Origin: Trichomonas vaginalis G3
Taxonomy: Eukaryota > Parabasalia > Trichomonadida > Trichomonadidae
Assembly (NCBI RefSeq): GCF_026262505.1
Contig: NC_067203.1
Location: 13,280,392-13,344,391 of the forward strand
Direction: 5' to 3'
DNA length: 64,000 nucleotides
A model generated the notes under the pieces. That model worked only from the letters and a program-made list of their open reading frames with translations. It was not told the origin of the DNA and searched no databases. Position 1 is the stretch's first letter. Each line of letters starts with the position of its first letter. A program made the position numbers and the translations under genes. Positions 1-10,266 of this stretch are shown in pieces.

Positions 1-180
1 TTTCATTAACTCAAAAATAAAACAAACTTATGAAGAATAAACTCAAGAAGAATTTCCTATATAACAAATTTTAAAGCAAGTGTTTATTATGAAAAAGAAA
101 TTTTTAATTTTTATTTAAAATAAAGCTGATTTCTATCTATATCTCAAGTAAATATACTATAGAACATTTCTGTATGAGTA

Positions 181-190
181 ACGCATTAAT
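181..190. repeat. Target-site duplication, left copy
   Basis: ACGCATTAAT sits directly before the element and recurs without mismatch at 1301-1310. A 10-base duplication is in the range known for Mutator-like (MULE) transposases. Confidence 0.85.
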
Positions 191-1300
191 AGGGTTGTTA
201 GATTCCTGACGATAGGTGTCTTGGAAGATTTGCCTGGTGTCATCATAGTGTCTTTAAATCAAAAATTTTATTTTGGAGTTAGTTTTATTGATTTTTCAAT
301 AAAAAACATTTCTAAAACAAGAAAATAAAACGATGAAATATTTATATTTTATATAAGGATCTTATATATTTAAAATAAATATCATTTTATTTTTTTCATT
401 GGTGTCTGTCAAACCATAATACAACATTCAAAAATTCAATGTGTCTTGTGGTTTCAAAAGACACCTTCAAATTGAACGATAGCACAGACACTATTGAATT
501 TTACCCATTGTATTTAGTTTTTACCCTTTTTATTTTTAAGAATTAATGACTGAAACAGCCGTTTTGCTATGACCTCAATCACTTTTATTTATTATTTTAA
601 ATATTATTTAATTTTATTATTTGAATAGGCCAACTTATATTTGAGAAGCTCAATTTGAGACCACTTAATACATTGAAATATCATAAATATTGAAATATTA
701 AAAAGTGTATTTCAAAATATTGAAATTATAAAAATTTATAATACTGAAATTGAGACAAATTAATAAATTCAATGTGTTTTTTTTGAAATAACTCTCAAAT
801 ATTATTTTTTTGTTTATTTAATGATGAATAAATATGATTGCTTTAGTCAATCATAAAAACTAATTTAAGTTTAAAATAATGAAAGGATAATTTGATCGTT
901 TTTTAAAATACAATTATTTTTGATGATTTGCAAGAATCTTTGAAAAGAATATAATATAGGTTCTATTTTTGTAAAATTTATCCAAATCATATATTACATA
1001 AATTACGATTAAAACGATGAAAGAACCAAAAAGTGTGTTTTGTGTTTTGTTGTTGCGTGTTGGATGCGGGATCCTGTTATTTCCGAAATCGACAAAAAAT
1101 TTGGAAATTTAATTTCCGAAATCGAAATTATATTAATGTTTTTAATATTCTTATATCAAAAGGATTAAAGTTCATTAAGAGAAAAACAATTCTTCTTCAA
1201 TCTATTGGCGCATTTATTTCTACACGCCAATAAGGAAGGGAAAATTATAAGACACCATGGTGTCTTCAAAACGCTAATTTTTGATATTTTTAACAACCCT
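191..1300. mobile_element. Non-autonomous TIR element, MULE-like
   Basis: The element is 1,110 bases long. It starts with AGGGTTGTTA and ends with the exact reverse complement, and is flanked by a perfect 10-base direct duplication. Beyond the outer 10 bases the arms share only short words, notably GTGTCTT near both ends, and that word recurs inside (about 230, 410, 440, 470). No transposase reading frame is present; a 66-codon ORF near 1033-1233 is not convincing. The size of the duplication suggests movement by a MULE transposase supplied from elsewhere, and its perfection suggests a recent insertion. Element class is inferred; the ends are seen directly. Confidence 0.75.
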
Positions 1301-1310
1301 ACGCATTAAT
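1301..1310. repeat. Target-site duplication, right copy
   Basis: Exact match to 181-190, directly after the right inverted end of the element. Confidence 0.85.
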
Positions 1311-1414
1311 AAGATCGACGACTATATTAAAATTTCGTAATTACAATAATTTTTTCATAAAGATTAAGAACTTATGCAACAAATAAATTACACTGTGCTG
1401 TACTTGGCTTTAAT

Positions 1415-1678
1415 TTAATCAAGAAATGGTGGAGTCTCAATTGGAATTGAAATTTTGACAAAATTGAGTTTATCAGCGCTGTCAACAGTATCTTCGTTTT
1501 TTGCACATTGATCTGCCATTGAGCTAGATAGCAAATTTTGATAATTGTATAATCTTTGTAAAAGAATTTCATTTTCTCGTAAGATTTGATGGCAACTGTT
1601 GCTGAGTGTTTTAATTTGCTGACTAGGGCCGACTGATTCGATCATCATTTCTTCTTTATCGGAGAACTCTTCATCCAT
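1415..1678 (-). CDS. Small acidic coiled-coil protein
   Basis: An 87-codon frame with an ATG start. The N-terminus is acidic (MDEEFSDKEE), followed by a probable amphipathic helix around residues 20-50 (LRENEILLQRLYNYQNLL). No family is recognised. It lies about 100 bases beyond the TIR element and is divergent from an ankyrin relic. The composition looks like protein rather than translated spacer, but with no homology and no clear TCAYW initiator it may be a remnant. Confidence 0.4.
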   Translation of the reverse strand: MDEEFSDKEEMMIESVGPSQQIKTLSNSCHQILRENEILLQRLYNYQNLLSSSMADQCAKNEDTVDSADKLNFVKISIPIETPPFLD

Positions 1679-2040
1679 TTTGAGAACTTACAAGATTTTG
1701 CTAGTTTCTTGAATGAAAAAATTCAAGCGTAAGAAGTTGCATTTGCTGAAAAAGATATAAGTTGTACGGTGTTACAACTGAAGCACTAAATGATTATTTG
1801 GGAATTGAAAGTATACCATCAAAATTATTTATCAAATTCGATTTTTTGGTCTAAAGGAATGTAGTAAATATATATCTTCACACTACAGATCACCAAACTT
1901 TATTCAACTCAATCAGACATTAAATCACATGATATGCTGGTTATCAAAATACATTTTGAAATGAAATTTCATATATACATTTTCAAATGAGAGCATTTTT
2001 AATTTTAATTTTTTTCCAGAATTTTTGTAAAGAAATGTAT

Positions 2041-2374
2041 TCTTAATCTTGTCAAATCTCTTATTGAATGTGGTTGTGATAAAGATGTAAAGAATGGACT
2101 TGGATATACTCCACTCATTGAAGCATCAGAATATGGTGGTCTTGAAGTTGTTAAATATCTTATCTCTGCTGGAGCTGATAAAGAAGCAAAGGATAATCCT
2201 GGATGGACTCCACTCATGTTTGCATCATTCAATGGTCATCTTGAAGTTGTTCAATATCTTATCTCTGTTGGAGCTGATAAAAATTCAAAGACTAGAGATG
2301 GAAAGACTGCACTCTCAGTTGCAAGTATAAAGGTAATTTTTTATCTTATGTCTATTGGGGCCAAGTTAACATAA
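2041..2374 (+). pseudogene. Ankyrin-repeat protein fragment
   Basis: The frame reads about three ankyrin repeats: GYTPLIEASEYGGLEVVKYL, GWTPLMFASFNGHLEVVQYL and a last partial GKTALSVAS. This is the large ankyrin family common in trichomonads. It ends in TAA after GAKLT. There is no ATG at the front: the frame opens just after a TTTTCCAG stretch that resembles a splice acceptor, and an in-frame stop lies a little upstream. About 1681-1850 reads protein-like (NLQDFASFLNEKI) but is cut by stops and may be the decayed N-terminal part. Most likely a truncated gene; an exon of a spliced gene is less likely. Confidence 0.65.
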
Positions 2375-2635
2375 TCTAATCCGATTGGATAATTATAATA
2401 AAATTAATAATATTCTTATTTCCAATCTATTTTTCATATGAATATTGTTTGCTCTTCATTTGCAGTAAAGATATTAATGATATTGAAATATATATATAAG
2501 TAGGGTATATACTAAAGTTTTTAATTCTATGATATTGAAGTTTTGGATACTTCCAGTATACAGAAATCTGCATCGCAATTTTCAAGCTTGTTATTCATTT
2601 AAAATGAATGGTATCCGAATAGAGCATAAAACTTA

Positions 2636-2693
2636 GGTATTGTGTAAAAAGTATTAGACAGGATTAACATTACCAATAAATCTAGCAAATTCA
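2636..2693 (-). repeat. Partial copy of the ORC1 3' end
   Basis: This stretch repeats the sequence at 2888-2985 with the middle missing. It joins the word AGGTATTGTGTAAAAAGTAT of the spacer to the last roughly 13 codons and stop of the ORC1 gene (TTAGACAGGATTAACATTAC on the plus strand). It is a short local duplication, not a second gene. Confidence 0.8.
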
Positions 2694-2709
2694 ATAATCC
2701 AAATAATAA

Positions 2710-2855
2710 TACCGAATAGAGAAAATTCATTATTGAATAATAATCTATTTAAAAAGCAAATTGAATAACATTACTAATAAATACTAAATGAAATCCGAAT
2801 AGAGAAAATTCATTATTGAATCCTTTAGTAATGTTATTGAATTTGCTTTTTATAA
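2710..2855. repeat. Imperfect hairpin with direct repeats
   Basis: GAATAGAGAAAATTCATTAT occurs twice (near 2714 and 2797). A stretch around 2752-2782 containing AAGCAAATTGAATAACATTA is found again in reverse complement around 2821-2853. The block lies between the duplicated and the real ORC1 3' ends, so it probably arose in the same rearrangement. Confidence 0.6.
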
Positions 2856-2944
2856 TAATGTTATTATTGAATGCATTAATTCAAATTTAGGTATTGTGTA
2901 AAAAGTATTTTGAATTAATAAAAAAAATAAATAATAAATATAAT

Positions 2945-4762
2945 TTAGACAGGATTAACATTACCAATAAATCTAGCAAATCTTTCGTCCTTATTCAATG
3001 CTGCAAGAGCATCGTGTTCCATACACATCAAAGTAATCATTGTGTTTTCATGTATATTAAACTCTTTGATTCCCTTAATTACATGCATTTCCACAAGCTG
3101 GTTAGCAATTACAAGCATTGCCTGCTGTGAAATTGGGAATTGTACCTCGAGTTGTGTCTGAATAATTTTATGACGTCTGCAAACATCGCGGACAGGTATA
3201 ACAGTACGGGTAGTAAGTCTCATATCCATTAAGAATGCGGTTAAGAATATCTGTTGTTGCTCAGAAAGCTTAGATAACAAGGTTAATGATCTTGTTGCCT
3301 GTAATTCTCTGATTGTAGCAATCATATCGGAAAGAACGACCTTATCGTTGTTCTTTCTTGTAGTATTTTTGTCTGAATCCTGGTTATTAACAGGAATTAA
3401 ATCGAGTGCGCGTTTGCAAGCTTCTAGAGCTTTTCTAGCGTCGCCACCGAAGTTAGCGATTTGTTTTGAGCAGTATTCTATTGCAGGATCATCGAAAACT
3501 CCAAGTTCCCCGACACGAGAATTAATAATTTCCTTTAATTCTTCGTATTTATAGGGATAGAACTTGACAGCTGTCTTTCCGAATCTTGAAGCGAGCTTCG
3601 GCTTCAGTCTTGCGTCGAGATCCATCAAGTTTGCGATGCAAACAATGATGAAATGCGACTTTGGAAGGCCTGCCCACTCCAAAATGCAGTAGAGTTCGTT
3701 CTGTTGGTTTGTAAGAAGTACGTCGACTTCATCGATGAGGAGAATGATGTAATTTTGCGGTGGATCATTTGTAAATACGTCATTTAAAGCTCTTTGAGCG
3801 GCTATTGAGTTTAATTTCTCGCCAGCCATCTGGTACCACATATCTACGAATATATCTTTGGGAGATTCAAGTCGTAAGCAGTTAACTTCGTAATAATCAA
3901 ATTCCATAACGTCTGCGTTCAATTGGTCTCTTGCCAGACGCTTCATTACCTCACGGACGCAAAGAGTCTTGCCTGTACCTGGAACTCCGGAGATATAAAG
4001 GCAATCTCCACGTCCTTTTTGAGTTAAAAATCTGGCGATAGTTCTACTGATTTTGTCGATTTCGTTTAGTCTTCCAGCAACGTTTGTGACGTTACTGAGT
4101 TGTAATCTTGCTCTAGCGATATCGTATTTTGAAAATCCTTCAACTCTTTCGACAACGTCTTCCGTTTGCTTCATTAAGCGCGTAATGGTGCCGAGTGCAA
4201 CGAATTCTTGACGAGAAACAAGGAAACCGCGGTTGCAGAAGAATTCCTTCGTCATAACTTCATCTGGTTTATTCGCATCTGGACCTAGAGCTTCAGGAGT
4301 CTCGTAAACTTTAATGGTTGATTTAATGGAATCGACAGGAATGATATCTGTCTTCTCAGAAAGAAGAAGTTCGCGTTGGAGTAAGAAACTTCTTGATTCT
4401 GGAGGAACTTCTGCACGACGCCAATACCAGTTGATTAAACAGTATCTGTTATCTCCGGGCGTTCTCCAGAAACGTAATATCTTGCCGCAATACATGAAAT
4501 CTTTTCTAATATATTGTTTATCATCCGTTAAAATTAAAACTGAATCGTTAATATGAATAACTACTCCTTCTGAATCAACTTTTTGATAATATGTATTTCC
4601 ATCAGTTCCTAATATGCCATCTCCAAGAAAATCTGGCTCTGGATACTCAGTTAACCTCAAAGCAGAGACTTCCTCTTTTTCTGGCTTCTCATCAGATTCT
4701 TCGATAGTAATTGTTTCGATCATCTCAGGCTCATCTGATGAAGATCCTTTCTTCTCGCTCAT
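2945..4762 (-). CDS. ORC1: Origin recognition complex subunit 1
   Basis: 605 residues. Residues about 60-155 form a BAH domain (bromo-adjacent homology; INWYWRRAEVP at about 110-120), the chromatin-binding module typical of ORC1. An AAA+ ATPase follows, with Walker A GVPGTGKT at about 259-266 and Walker B ILLIDEVD near 340-347. GGDARKALEACKRAL later on fits the sensor-2 region, and the C-terminus is where a winged helix is expected. ORC1 binds origins and loads Cdc6 and MCM in the nucleus. BAH plus AAA+ separates it from Cdc6, which lacks BAH. Trichomonads often have a reduced ORC, so one protein may serve both roles. The ATG is preceded by a TCATTT initiator at 4784-4789. No introns seen. 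Confidence 0.92.
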   Translation of the reverse strand: MSEKKGSSSDEPEMIETITIEESDEKPEKEEVSALRLTEYPEPDFLGDGILGTDGNTYYQKVDSEGVVIHINDSVLILTDDKQYIRKDFMYCGKILRFWRTPGDNRYCLINWYWRRAEVPPESRSFLLQRELLLSEKTDIIPVDSIKSTIKVYETPEALGPDANKPDEVMTKEFFCNRGFLVSRQEFVALGTITRLMKQTEDVVERVEGFSKYDIARARLQLSNVTNVAGRLNEIDKISRTIARFLTQKGRGDCLYISGVPGTGKTLCVREVMKRLARDQLNADVMEFDYYEVNCLRLESPKDIFVDMWYQMAGEKLNSIAAQRALNDVFTNDPPQNYIILLIDEVDVLLTNQQNELYCILEWAGLPKSHFIIVCIANLMDLDARLKPKLASRFGKTAVKFYPYKYEELKEIINSRVGELGVFDDPAIEYCSKQIANFGGDARKALEACKRALDLIPVNNQDSDKNTTRKNNDKVVLSDMIATIRELQATRSLTLLSKLSEQQQIFLTAFLMDMRLTTRTVIPVRDVCRRHKIIQTQLEVQFPISQQAMLVIANQLVEMHVIKGIKEFNIHENTMITLMCMEHDALAALNKDERFARFIGNVNPV

Positions 4763-4783
4763 TCACTTTTTTTTATTGCGAAG

Positions 4784-4789
4784 AAATGA
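4784..4789 (-). promoter_or_regulatory. Initiator (TCATTT) of ORC1
   Basis: On the minus strand TCATTT matches the trichomonad initiator TCAYW, with the A about 25 bases before the ATG. Confidence 0.6.
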
Positions 4790-5192
4790 TTAAATGCGTA
4801 TTATTTATTGGAGATAACATTATATATAATATTTATCCAAAATTGTCCTCTTTGGTAATCTAAACAAAATATTTTTTTTGCAATTTCAACATTTTGTATT
4901 TCAAGTAAATGATTGATTAAGAAAATTCATAAGGATGAAACTTAAAATCAAGCCTGACTAAGTTTAATCTTAAATCTATGTATTTATCCATAGATTTAAA
5001 ACAAATTTATATCTTTAATCAAATTCTTGCTTCATAATTTGAATTAACAAATTTATAATTATATGGTAAAATGAAATCAAGGGCATATACATTCAATGCC
5101 ATAAATCTCAAGTATAATTAAAAAAAATTAAATAGAATATGCATGGAATGAAAATTATTTATGGTGAAATGAATTTGGTGATGACAAAAGTT
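4790..5192. other. AT-rich spacer
   Basis: Upstream of ORC1 and downstream of the surface-protein gene. I see no gene, repeat or RNA here. Confidence 0.6.
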
Positions 5193-7451
5193 TTACTCCA
5201 TTAAATTACTTGCTTCTTCTGGCTGTTCATCGAAATCGTTCTTGAATGGATCATCATTAGCGTTTTCATCATATATTGGGTTATCATTTTCTTGGCTAAC
5301 TCCAGGATCTTCAATGAACTCGCCCTTCTCTGGATCAAATTCAAACTCTGCAGCATGCTTTGCAGCCTCCTTTGCAATAATAATACCTGCGATGATTGCA
5401 GCCAACGCAACAATTCCAGCAGCAACGCCAATGATGAGATAAATATTCTTCTTTTTATTATTACTTTTTCCTCCTCCTGACTCTATGAAAGCACCATTAT
5501 CAATTGTTGATGCTGATGGTGTTGGTGTCTTTGCATTAGTTTCAACAAAGATATATGTCGTTGTTATTGTGCATGAGTAAGCATCATTTCCATTGCTGTC
5601 TAAAACAATAGTGCATGAATGAAAGAAAGTCTCAGAATGTGTTTGGGCTCCTGTGTAGCTTGGATCAACTGTTTGTGGATTCCATGGTTCTGGTATTGTA
5701 GCAGTAGCAATAGGATAATACTTCATTGTGAAATTAAACGTTTTATAAGGTGATGAAAGACCTTTGTCATCTTTGATGATGAATTTGATAAAGTGTGAAC
5801 CTTCTGATAACCTTGGAACCTTGTATGTGAAATTCATTTTTCTCCGCTGGCCATCAGAAACATTGGAATACAATTGAATATCAGATTCCAAATCGCCAAG
5901 TGTTGGTGGTCTGTAGAAAATTGTATAAGTATCCCCAACATCTTTATCATAATATGCTAACTCAATTTCGATTTCTCGATCATAGTAGTATTCCGTTGGA
6001 TAATTATTTGGAACGATTTCCAAACTTGGAGGGTTCATCTTGACATATTCGAATCGATGTTCATATTCATTAGATTTAATTCCATATTCATCTTCTGCCC
6101 AGATGTAAAGTCTATGCCATCCATATGGAACTCCTTCGGTGCGAAGACTAAATTCTTTCAAAAATGGTTTTTCTGATCTATAGCAATTTAATCGTGATCC
6201 ATTATCAATTCTGAAGTAGAAGCTATTATCAACTCTGAATTTAAGTTCTGCCCATGTGTCATCCCAAACCTTTCCTTGAACGATGAAAGAAGCAGAATCG
6301 GTATATTTTTCTGCAAGACCATTAAGAATTGTCAAAATTGGAGCTTCATCTACCAAAAAGTCTCTCGTGTAATTATTGGAAACTAAATCTGCAGTGTCTT
6401 TTGCATAGCAATAAAATGAATATCTTCCAGTAGTTCCGAGTGTGATATTATTTATTGTGTACGTTTTCCCATAGGTTACATTTGTAAAATTATTATTCTT
6501 TCCATTGAAATTGTAATAAAGAGTACTGTTATAAAGTCTATCTTCATCGTAAACTTTGATATCGATACTGATTTTTTCTTTGGGTTTATAAAGATGTTTA
6601 AAGTTTGTTTCATCAACTTCAACTCTTGGGGGTTTTACAATTCCCTTTCCTAATCCAAGAAGAACACCAAAGGAAACTTCTCCATTATCAGGATAGAGAT
6701 CGCGATTCTTCCAACCAAGTGAAAAAGCAGAATCTATATGATTTGTGAAGTTTCCTTCATTTGGTCTTCTATCTTCCCAATAATGAAGATTTCCTCGCCA
6801 ATCCCAATTGCCAAACCATAAATTGTCGACATCATTAACTCCATATGCTTGTCTTGTAATAACTGTGAAAATACGTCCTGTATTCATTATATCATACATA
6901 GTGAAACCTCTTTTCTGTCCTGGTTCCCCATACCATACAATATCGGCATTATCTGAAGCTCTAATCATAATATCTGCATAAGTGGCAATTGAAATCTTAT
7001 GTGGATATCCATCAATGCATTTTGCCATGAATTCGATTAGTAAGAAATTGGATGCACGTCCAAGATCTTCAAACGGTTTTGAAACTTTTGTTCGTACTTG
7101 AACACCAGAAGACTTTGCTACACCACCGAAGACACCTTGGATTGGAATTTGAACTCCATTGTTATCGACTTCAAAAACTGGCCACCAGCCTGTTCTTCGG
7201 TATGTTGTCCATTCACCATTATAAAGAATATCAAAGTCGGTCTTGAATGTTCCAGACCACCTGTATGGGATTGTTCCTCCGTAGACATTTTTTATAACGC
7301 AAATGCCACGATCCCAACAATTTCCAGAATTTGGATAGTAAACATAAAATCCAGCTGTTGCGTTATAAACTTGATTAAAGTTTAGACCTGTTTCACTGAC
7401 TATTGTTATCTCTTTGCTACGTGACAAATAAATTAGAAAGGATACAAGCAT
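5193..7451 (-). CDS. Large type I surface protein
   Basis: About 752 residues from the ATG at 7451. An N-terminal hydrophobic stretch (MLVSFLIYLS) may be a short signal peptide. An aromatic-rich domain follows (NWDWRGNLHYWEDRRP) and then about three Ig- or cadherin-like beta repeats of roughly 100 residues, with many N-glycosylation sequons. Near the C-terminus lie a transmembrane helix (YLIIGVAAGIVALAAIIAGI) and an acidic tail with an NPIY motif, the NPxY type of endocytic signal. Many trichomonad adhesin-like proteins share this plan. The frame stays open 24 codons further upstream but lacks ATG there, and a TCACTT initiator 20 bases before 7451 supports this start. Ligand unknown. Confidence 0.75.
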   Translation of the reverse strand: MLVSFLIYLSRSKEITIVSETGLNFNQVYNATAGFYVYYPNSGNCWDRGICVIKNVYGGTIPYRWSGTFKTDFDILYNGEWTTYRRTGWWPVFEVDNNGVQIPIQGVFGGVAKSSGVQVRTKVSKPFEDLGRASNFLLIEFMAKCIDGYPHKISIATYADIMIRASDNADIVWYGEPGQKRGFTMYDIMNTGRIFTVITRQAYGVNDVDNLWFGNWDWRGNLHYWEDRRPNEGNFTNHIDSAFSLGWKNRDLYPDNGEVSFGVLLGLGKGIVKPPRVEVDETNFKHLYKPKEKISIDIKVYDEDRLYNSTLYYNFNGKNNNFTNVTYGKTYTINNITLGTTGRYSFYCYAKDTADLVSNNYTRDFLVDEAPILTILNGLAEKYTDSASFIVQGKVWDDTWAELKFRVDNSFYFRIDNGSRLNCYRSEKPFLKEFSLRTEGVPYGWHRLYIWAEDEYGIKSNEYEHRFEYVKMNPPSLEIVPNNYPTEYYYDREIEIELAYYDKDVGDTYTIFYRPPTLGDLESDIQLYSNVSDGQRRKMNFTYKVPRLSEGSHFIKFIIKDDKGLSSPYKTFNFTMKYYPIATATIPEPWNPQTVDPSYTGAQTHSETFFHSCTIVLDSNGNDAYSCTITTTYIFVETNAKTPTPSASTIDNGAFIESGGGKSNNKKKNIYLIIGVAAGIVALAAIIAGIIIAKEAAKHAAEFEFDPEKGEFIEDPGVSQENDNPIYDENANDDPFKNDFDEQPEEASNLME

Positions 7452-7467
7452 AATTGTTTCTATTAAA

Positions 7468-7473
7468 AAGTGA
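7468..7473 (-). promoter_or_regulatory. Initiator (TCACTT) of the surface protein
   Basis: TCACTT on the minus strand, with the A 20 bases before the ATG at 7451. It lies inside the upstream open frame, so it decides the start. Confidence 0.6.
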
Positions 7474-8099
7474 AGTAAAAGCCAGTAGATTTTTAATCTT
7501 TCAATATTTACGGTTTGTTTCAAAAATTCATTAAAGTTTTTGCATTCAATTTAACATTATATATAAATTCTTATGTAATTAGGTTCTAGCTGAAATAAGA
7601 ATGATAATTCATTAAGAGATTAAAATTTTTGGAAAAATTTAAAATTTTTAATAAGAGAAATGTAACTCATTCGAATTATTATCGATTACTGTATTTACAT
7701 TCAAATTGGGTTTGAATAGGCCCTCAAATATTTTGATAGAATTATTGATCTTTTATATATTGAAGTTACGTTTAATTCAAATTTTGTTAATTTTATATTA
7801 ACGTATGTTTAGAAGATTCTAAATAATGGAGTAGAAGTGAAAATAACCCATAATTTTTACTGATTTGTAAACGAAGTTTTTGAAAAAGCCGAGCTGGCGA
7901 GAAATTTTCCATATTATCTCATGTAATATTGTAATAAACAGAAATTCAACAAAAGTGACAGTTCTCAATTTTTTGACATTTGTAAATTCTAAATTGAATG
8001 AGAAAAATGAAATAATACTAAGCATCATACAATATTCTAGATTTAATTATAATTAGGAAAAGTTAGTTTTGAGAGTACTTTTCATAGGCATATAGAATG
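7474..8099. other. AT-rich spacer
   Basis: About 600 bases between the surface-protein gene and the long inverted-repeat element. A 69-codon frame near 7819-8028 is AT-driven and unconvincing. Nothing else seen. Confidence 0.5.
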
Positions 8100-8502
8100 A
8101 AATCTTCTGAAAAATAATATCACATAAACTCATATTATTTTCTAATATATAACTATTTTATATAAAAATCAAATTCAATGATCTTAAAAGCGAAGGATAA
8201 ACCTCAAAATTTACGAATATAATGAGTGGGAATATAATGCTTATCTATCATAAAACCATATGAAATATCAATTTTTGCTTTACGCCTAATTTTTGACGAC
8301 AATTAGCAAAAATGTTAAATGTTAACACTCAGTCCATTTGAATATGAAAAATAAAATTGACTTTGATTAAATGTTTTTATTTATCATGCAATTCTTCTTG
8401 CGACCAAAGATTTGAATAAAATTTCAAAAAATAAGATAGCTTAAAAAAATATATAAAATTTGATCATAAATCAAATCGTTTTAAATAAAGGTTTCGTTTT
8501 GC
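8100..8502 (+). repeat. Left inverted arm
   Basis: Reverse complement of 9524-9999 over most of its length. The outer 350 bases differ at only a few sites. Confidence 0.8.
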
Positions 8503-9523
8503 TAAAATTGTCACTTTTATAACATATTTGTTTTTGGATGTTTTGCGAAACCAAAAAAAAAAAAAAAACTATGATATACAATGTGTGTGTAAAGAAAATA
8601 CTTTATTTACTAGTTAAAAAATCATTTGGTATTGATCAAGTTATTTTTTCTGGATAAGATATTATATGGATAATTGGATAAAATACAATTATATAATCTT
8701 GTACCTGGTTTAATTAAGCTAATTGTCATCAGAAACTTGTAATTTTTATTGAATTTCAGATTTTCTTTTCATTACTGCTTTTCTTAATAGGTCAAGTTCT
8801 TATTTACGTTATAAAGTATGATATTTACAAATATCAAGTTATCATGTTTTTTGAGAAATTATGAGAAACAAACAAAAAGAAAAGATGGAATAGCAATGAA
8901 TAGTGATGTGGGTATAGAAAATGTAAGAGATATGAATGCAAAGCAATCAGTATTTAGGATATTGACCATAGATTTCGAAAAAAAAAATGCTGCATATTGA
9001 GCGAAAACTATGATTATATTATAAGGCTGTCATTTAAAGCATAATGAAACTATTCCCTTTTCATTTTAATCGAATAAGATAGTAAAGATTTTTGAATTAG
9101 CTAGAAACTGATGAGATGTTTTCACAAATCAGATTTTTAATCTCTATAATGCATAATTCACTCAATATCTCAATTTTGATATTGCGAGATATTTTTGCTA
9201 TCGGTTTCGCAATTTTGACACAATAGCAGAGGGTTCTATAAGCATTATTATCAACGTAGAATCTGAATATCATATCAGAAAATGTCGCAAATCCGACATT
9301 TACCCGACCAAATAGCAAAAATAATTGAATACTTTTCGCAAAAACTTTAAAAAATCGATAAAAATATGAAATATAGATATTAAAGAGACTTTTTATATAA
9401 TATTCATAAAGATTTTCCAAAAATATGATACCGCAAAATTAAAAAGTGACGTCTTGAGTGGAGTCAAAGGTCGAAATTACTAGCTAAATGTTTTTAGCGA
9501 AATTGCGTATTGTATGTTTTTTC

Positions 9524-9999
9524 GCAAAACGAAACCCTTATTTTAAATTACTTCTTCATTTAATTATAACAATTATTTTGGTTTATATTTTTTTGGATCA
9601 ATCATTTTAATAGAATTATATTATTTTATTAGTAAACACTACGTATTATTTTTTTAAGCTATCTTATTTTTTGAACTTTTATTCAAATCTTTGGTCGCAA
9701 GAAGAATTGCATGATAAATAAAAACATTTAATCAAAGTCAATTTTATTTTTCATATTCAAATGGACTGAGTGTTAACATTTAACATTTTTTGCTAATTGT
9801 CGTCAAAAATTAGGCGTAAAGCAAAAATTGATATTTCATATGGTTTTATGATAGATAAGCATTATATTCCCACTCATTATATTCGTAAATTTTGAGGTTT
9901 ATCCTTCGCTTTTAAGATCATTGAATTTGATTTTTATATAAAATAGTTATATATTAGAAAATAATATGAGTTTATGTGATATTATTTTTCAGAAGATTT
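9524..9999 (-). repeat. Right inverted arm
   Basis: Pairs with 8100-8502. It carries about 80 bases around 9550-9645 that are absent from the left arm. Confidence 0.8.
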
Positions 10000-10266
10000 T
10001 GTGTTCTTCTTCAAAATTTTAGTTTTTATTAAAAAGAATCTTTACAAAATATACATTTACTTTAATTAATATTTAAAAACGTGCTCTATCAAAAGTTCCA
10101 AAAATTCAATATTTTAGCTTTTCTGAGGTGTCACTTTTGATGAATTTCTGTTTACAACAATATATAGCGAAATAATTGTTTCTAGCATGAAATTATGTGT
10201 TTATGCTTTTTTTGTGTCAGTCGATAATATCTTTGATTTATATATAAATATATCATTCAGAAGAGT

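Larger units (their letters stand above)
8100..9999. mobile_element. 1.9 kb element with long inverted ends
   Basis: The left arm (8100-8455) and right arm (about 9645-9999) are near-perfect reverse complements, starting AAATCTTCTG. A second inner pair (8481-8502 and 9524-9547, core GGTTTCGTTTTGC) means the inverted region really reaches about 400 bases, with about 80 extra bases in the right arm. The core of roughly 1 kb has a run of 16 A near 8553 and only small AT-driven frames, with no transposase or integrase. No clear target duplication was found at the edges. It looks like a foldback-type or deletion-derived non-autonomous element. Family unknown. Confidence 0.75.

Noticed and set aside
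7819-8028. 69-codon minus-strand ORF
   Set aside because: Low-complexity AT-rich spacer, no initiator and no recognisable protein features.
8553-8568. Run of 16 A as a retroposon tail
   Set aside because: It lies within the core of the inverted-repeat element with no flanking duplication or gene-derived sequence before it.
9097-9420. 107-codon minus-strand frame inside the 1.9 kb element
   Set aside because: No ATG at its start, AT-driven composition and no resemblance to a transposase.
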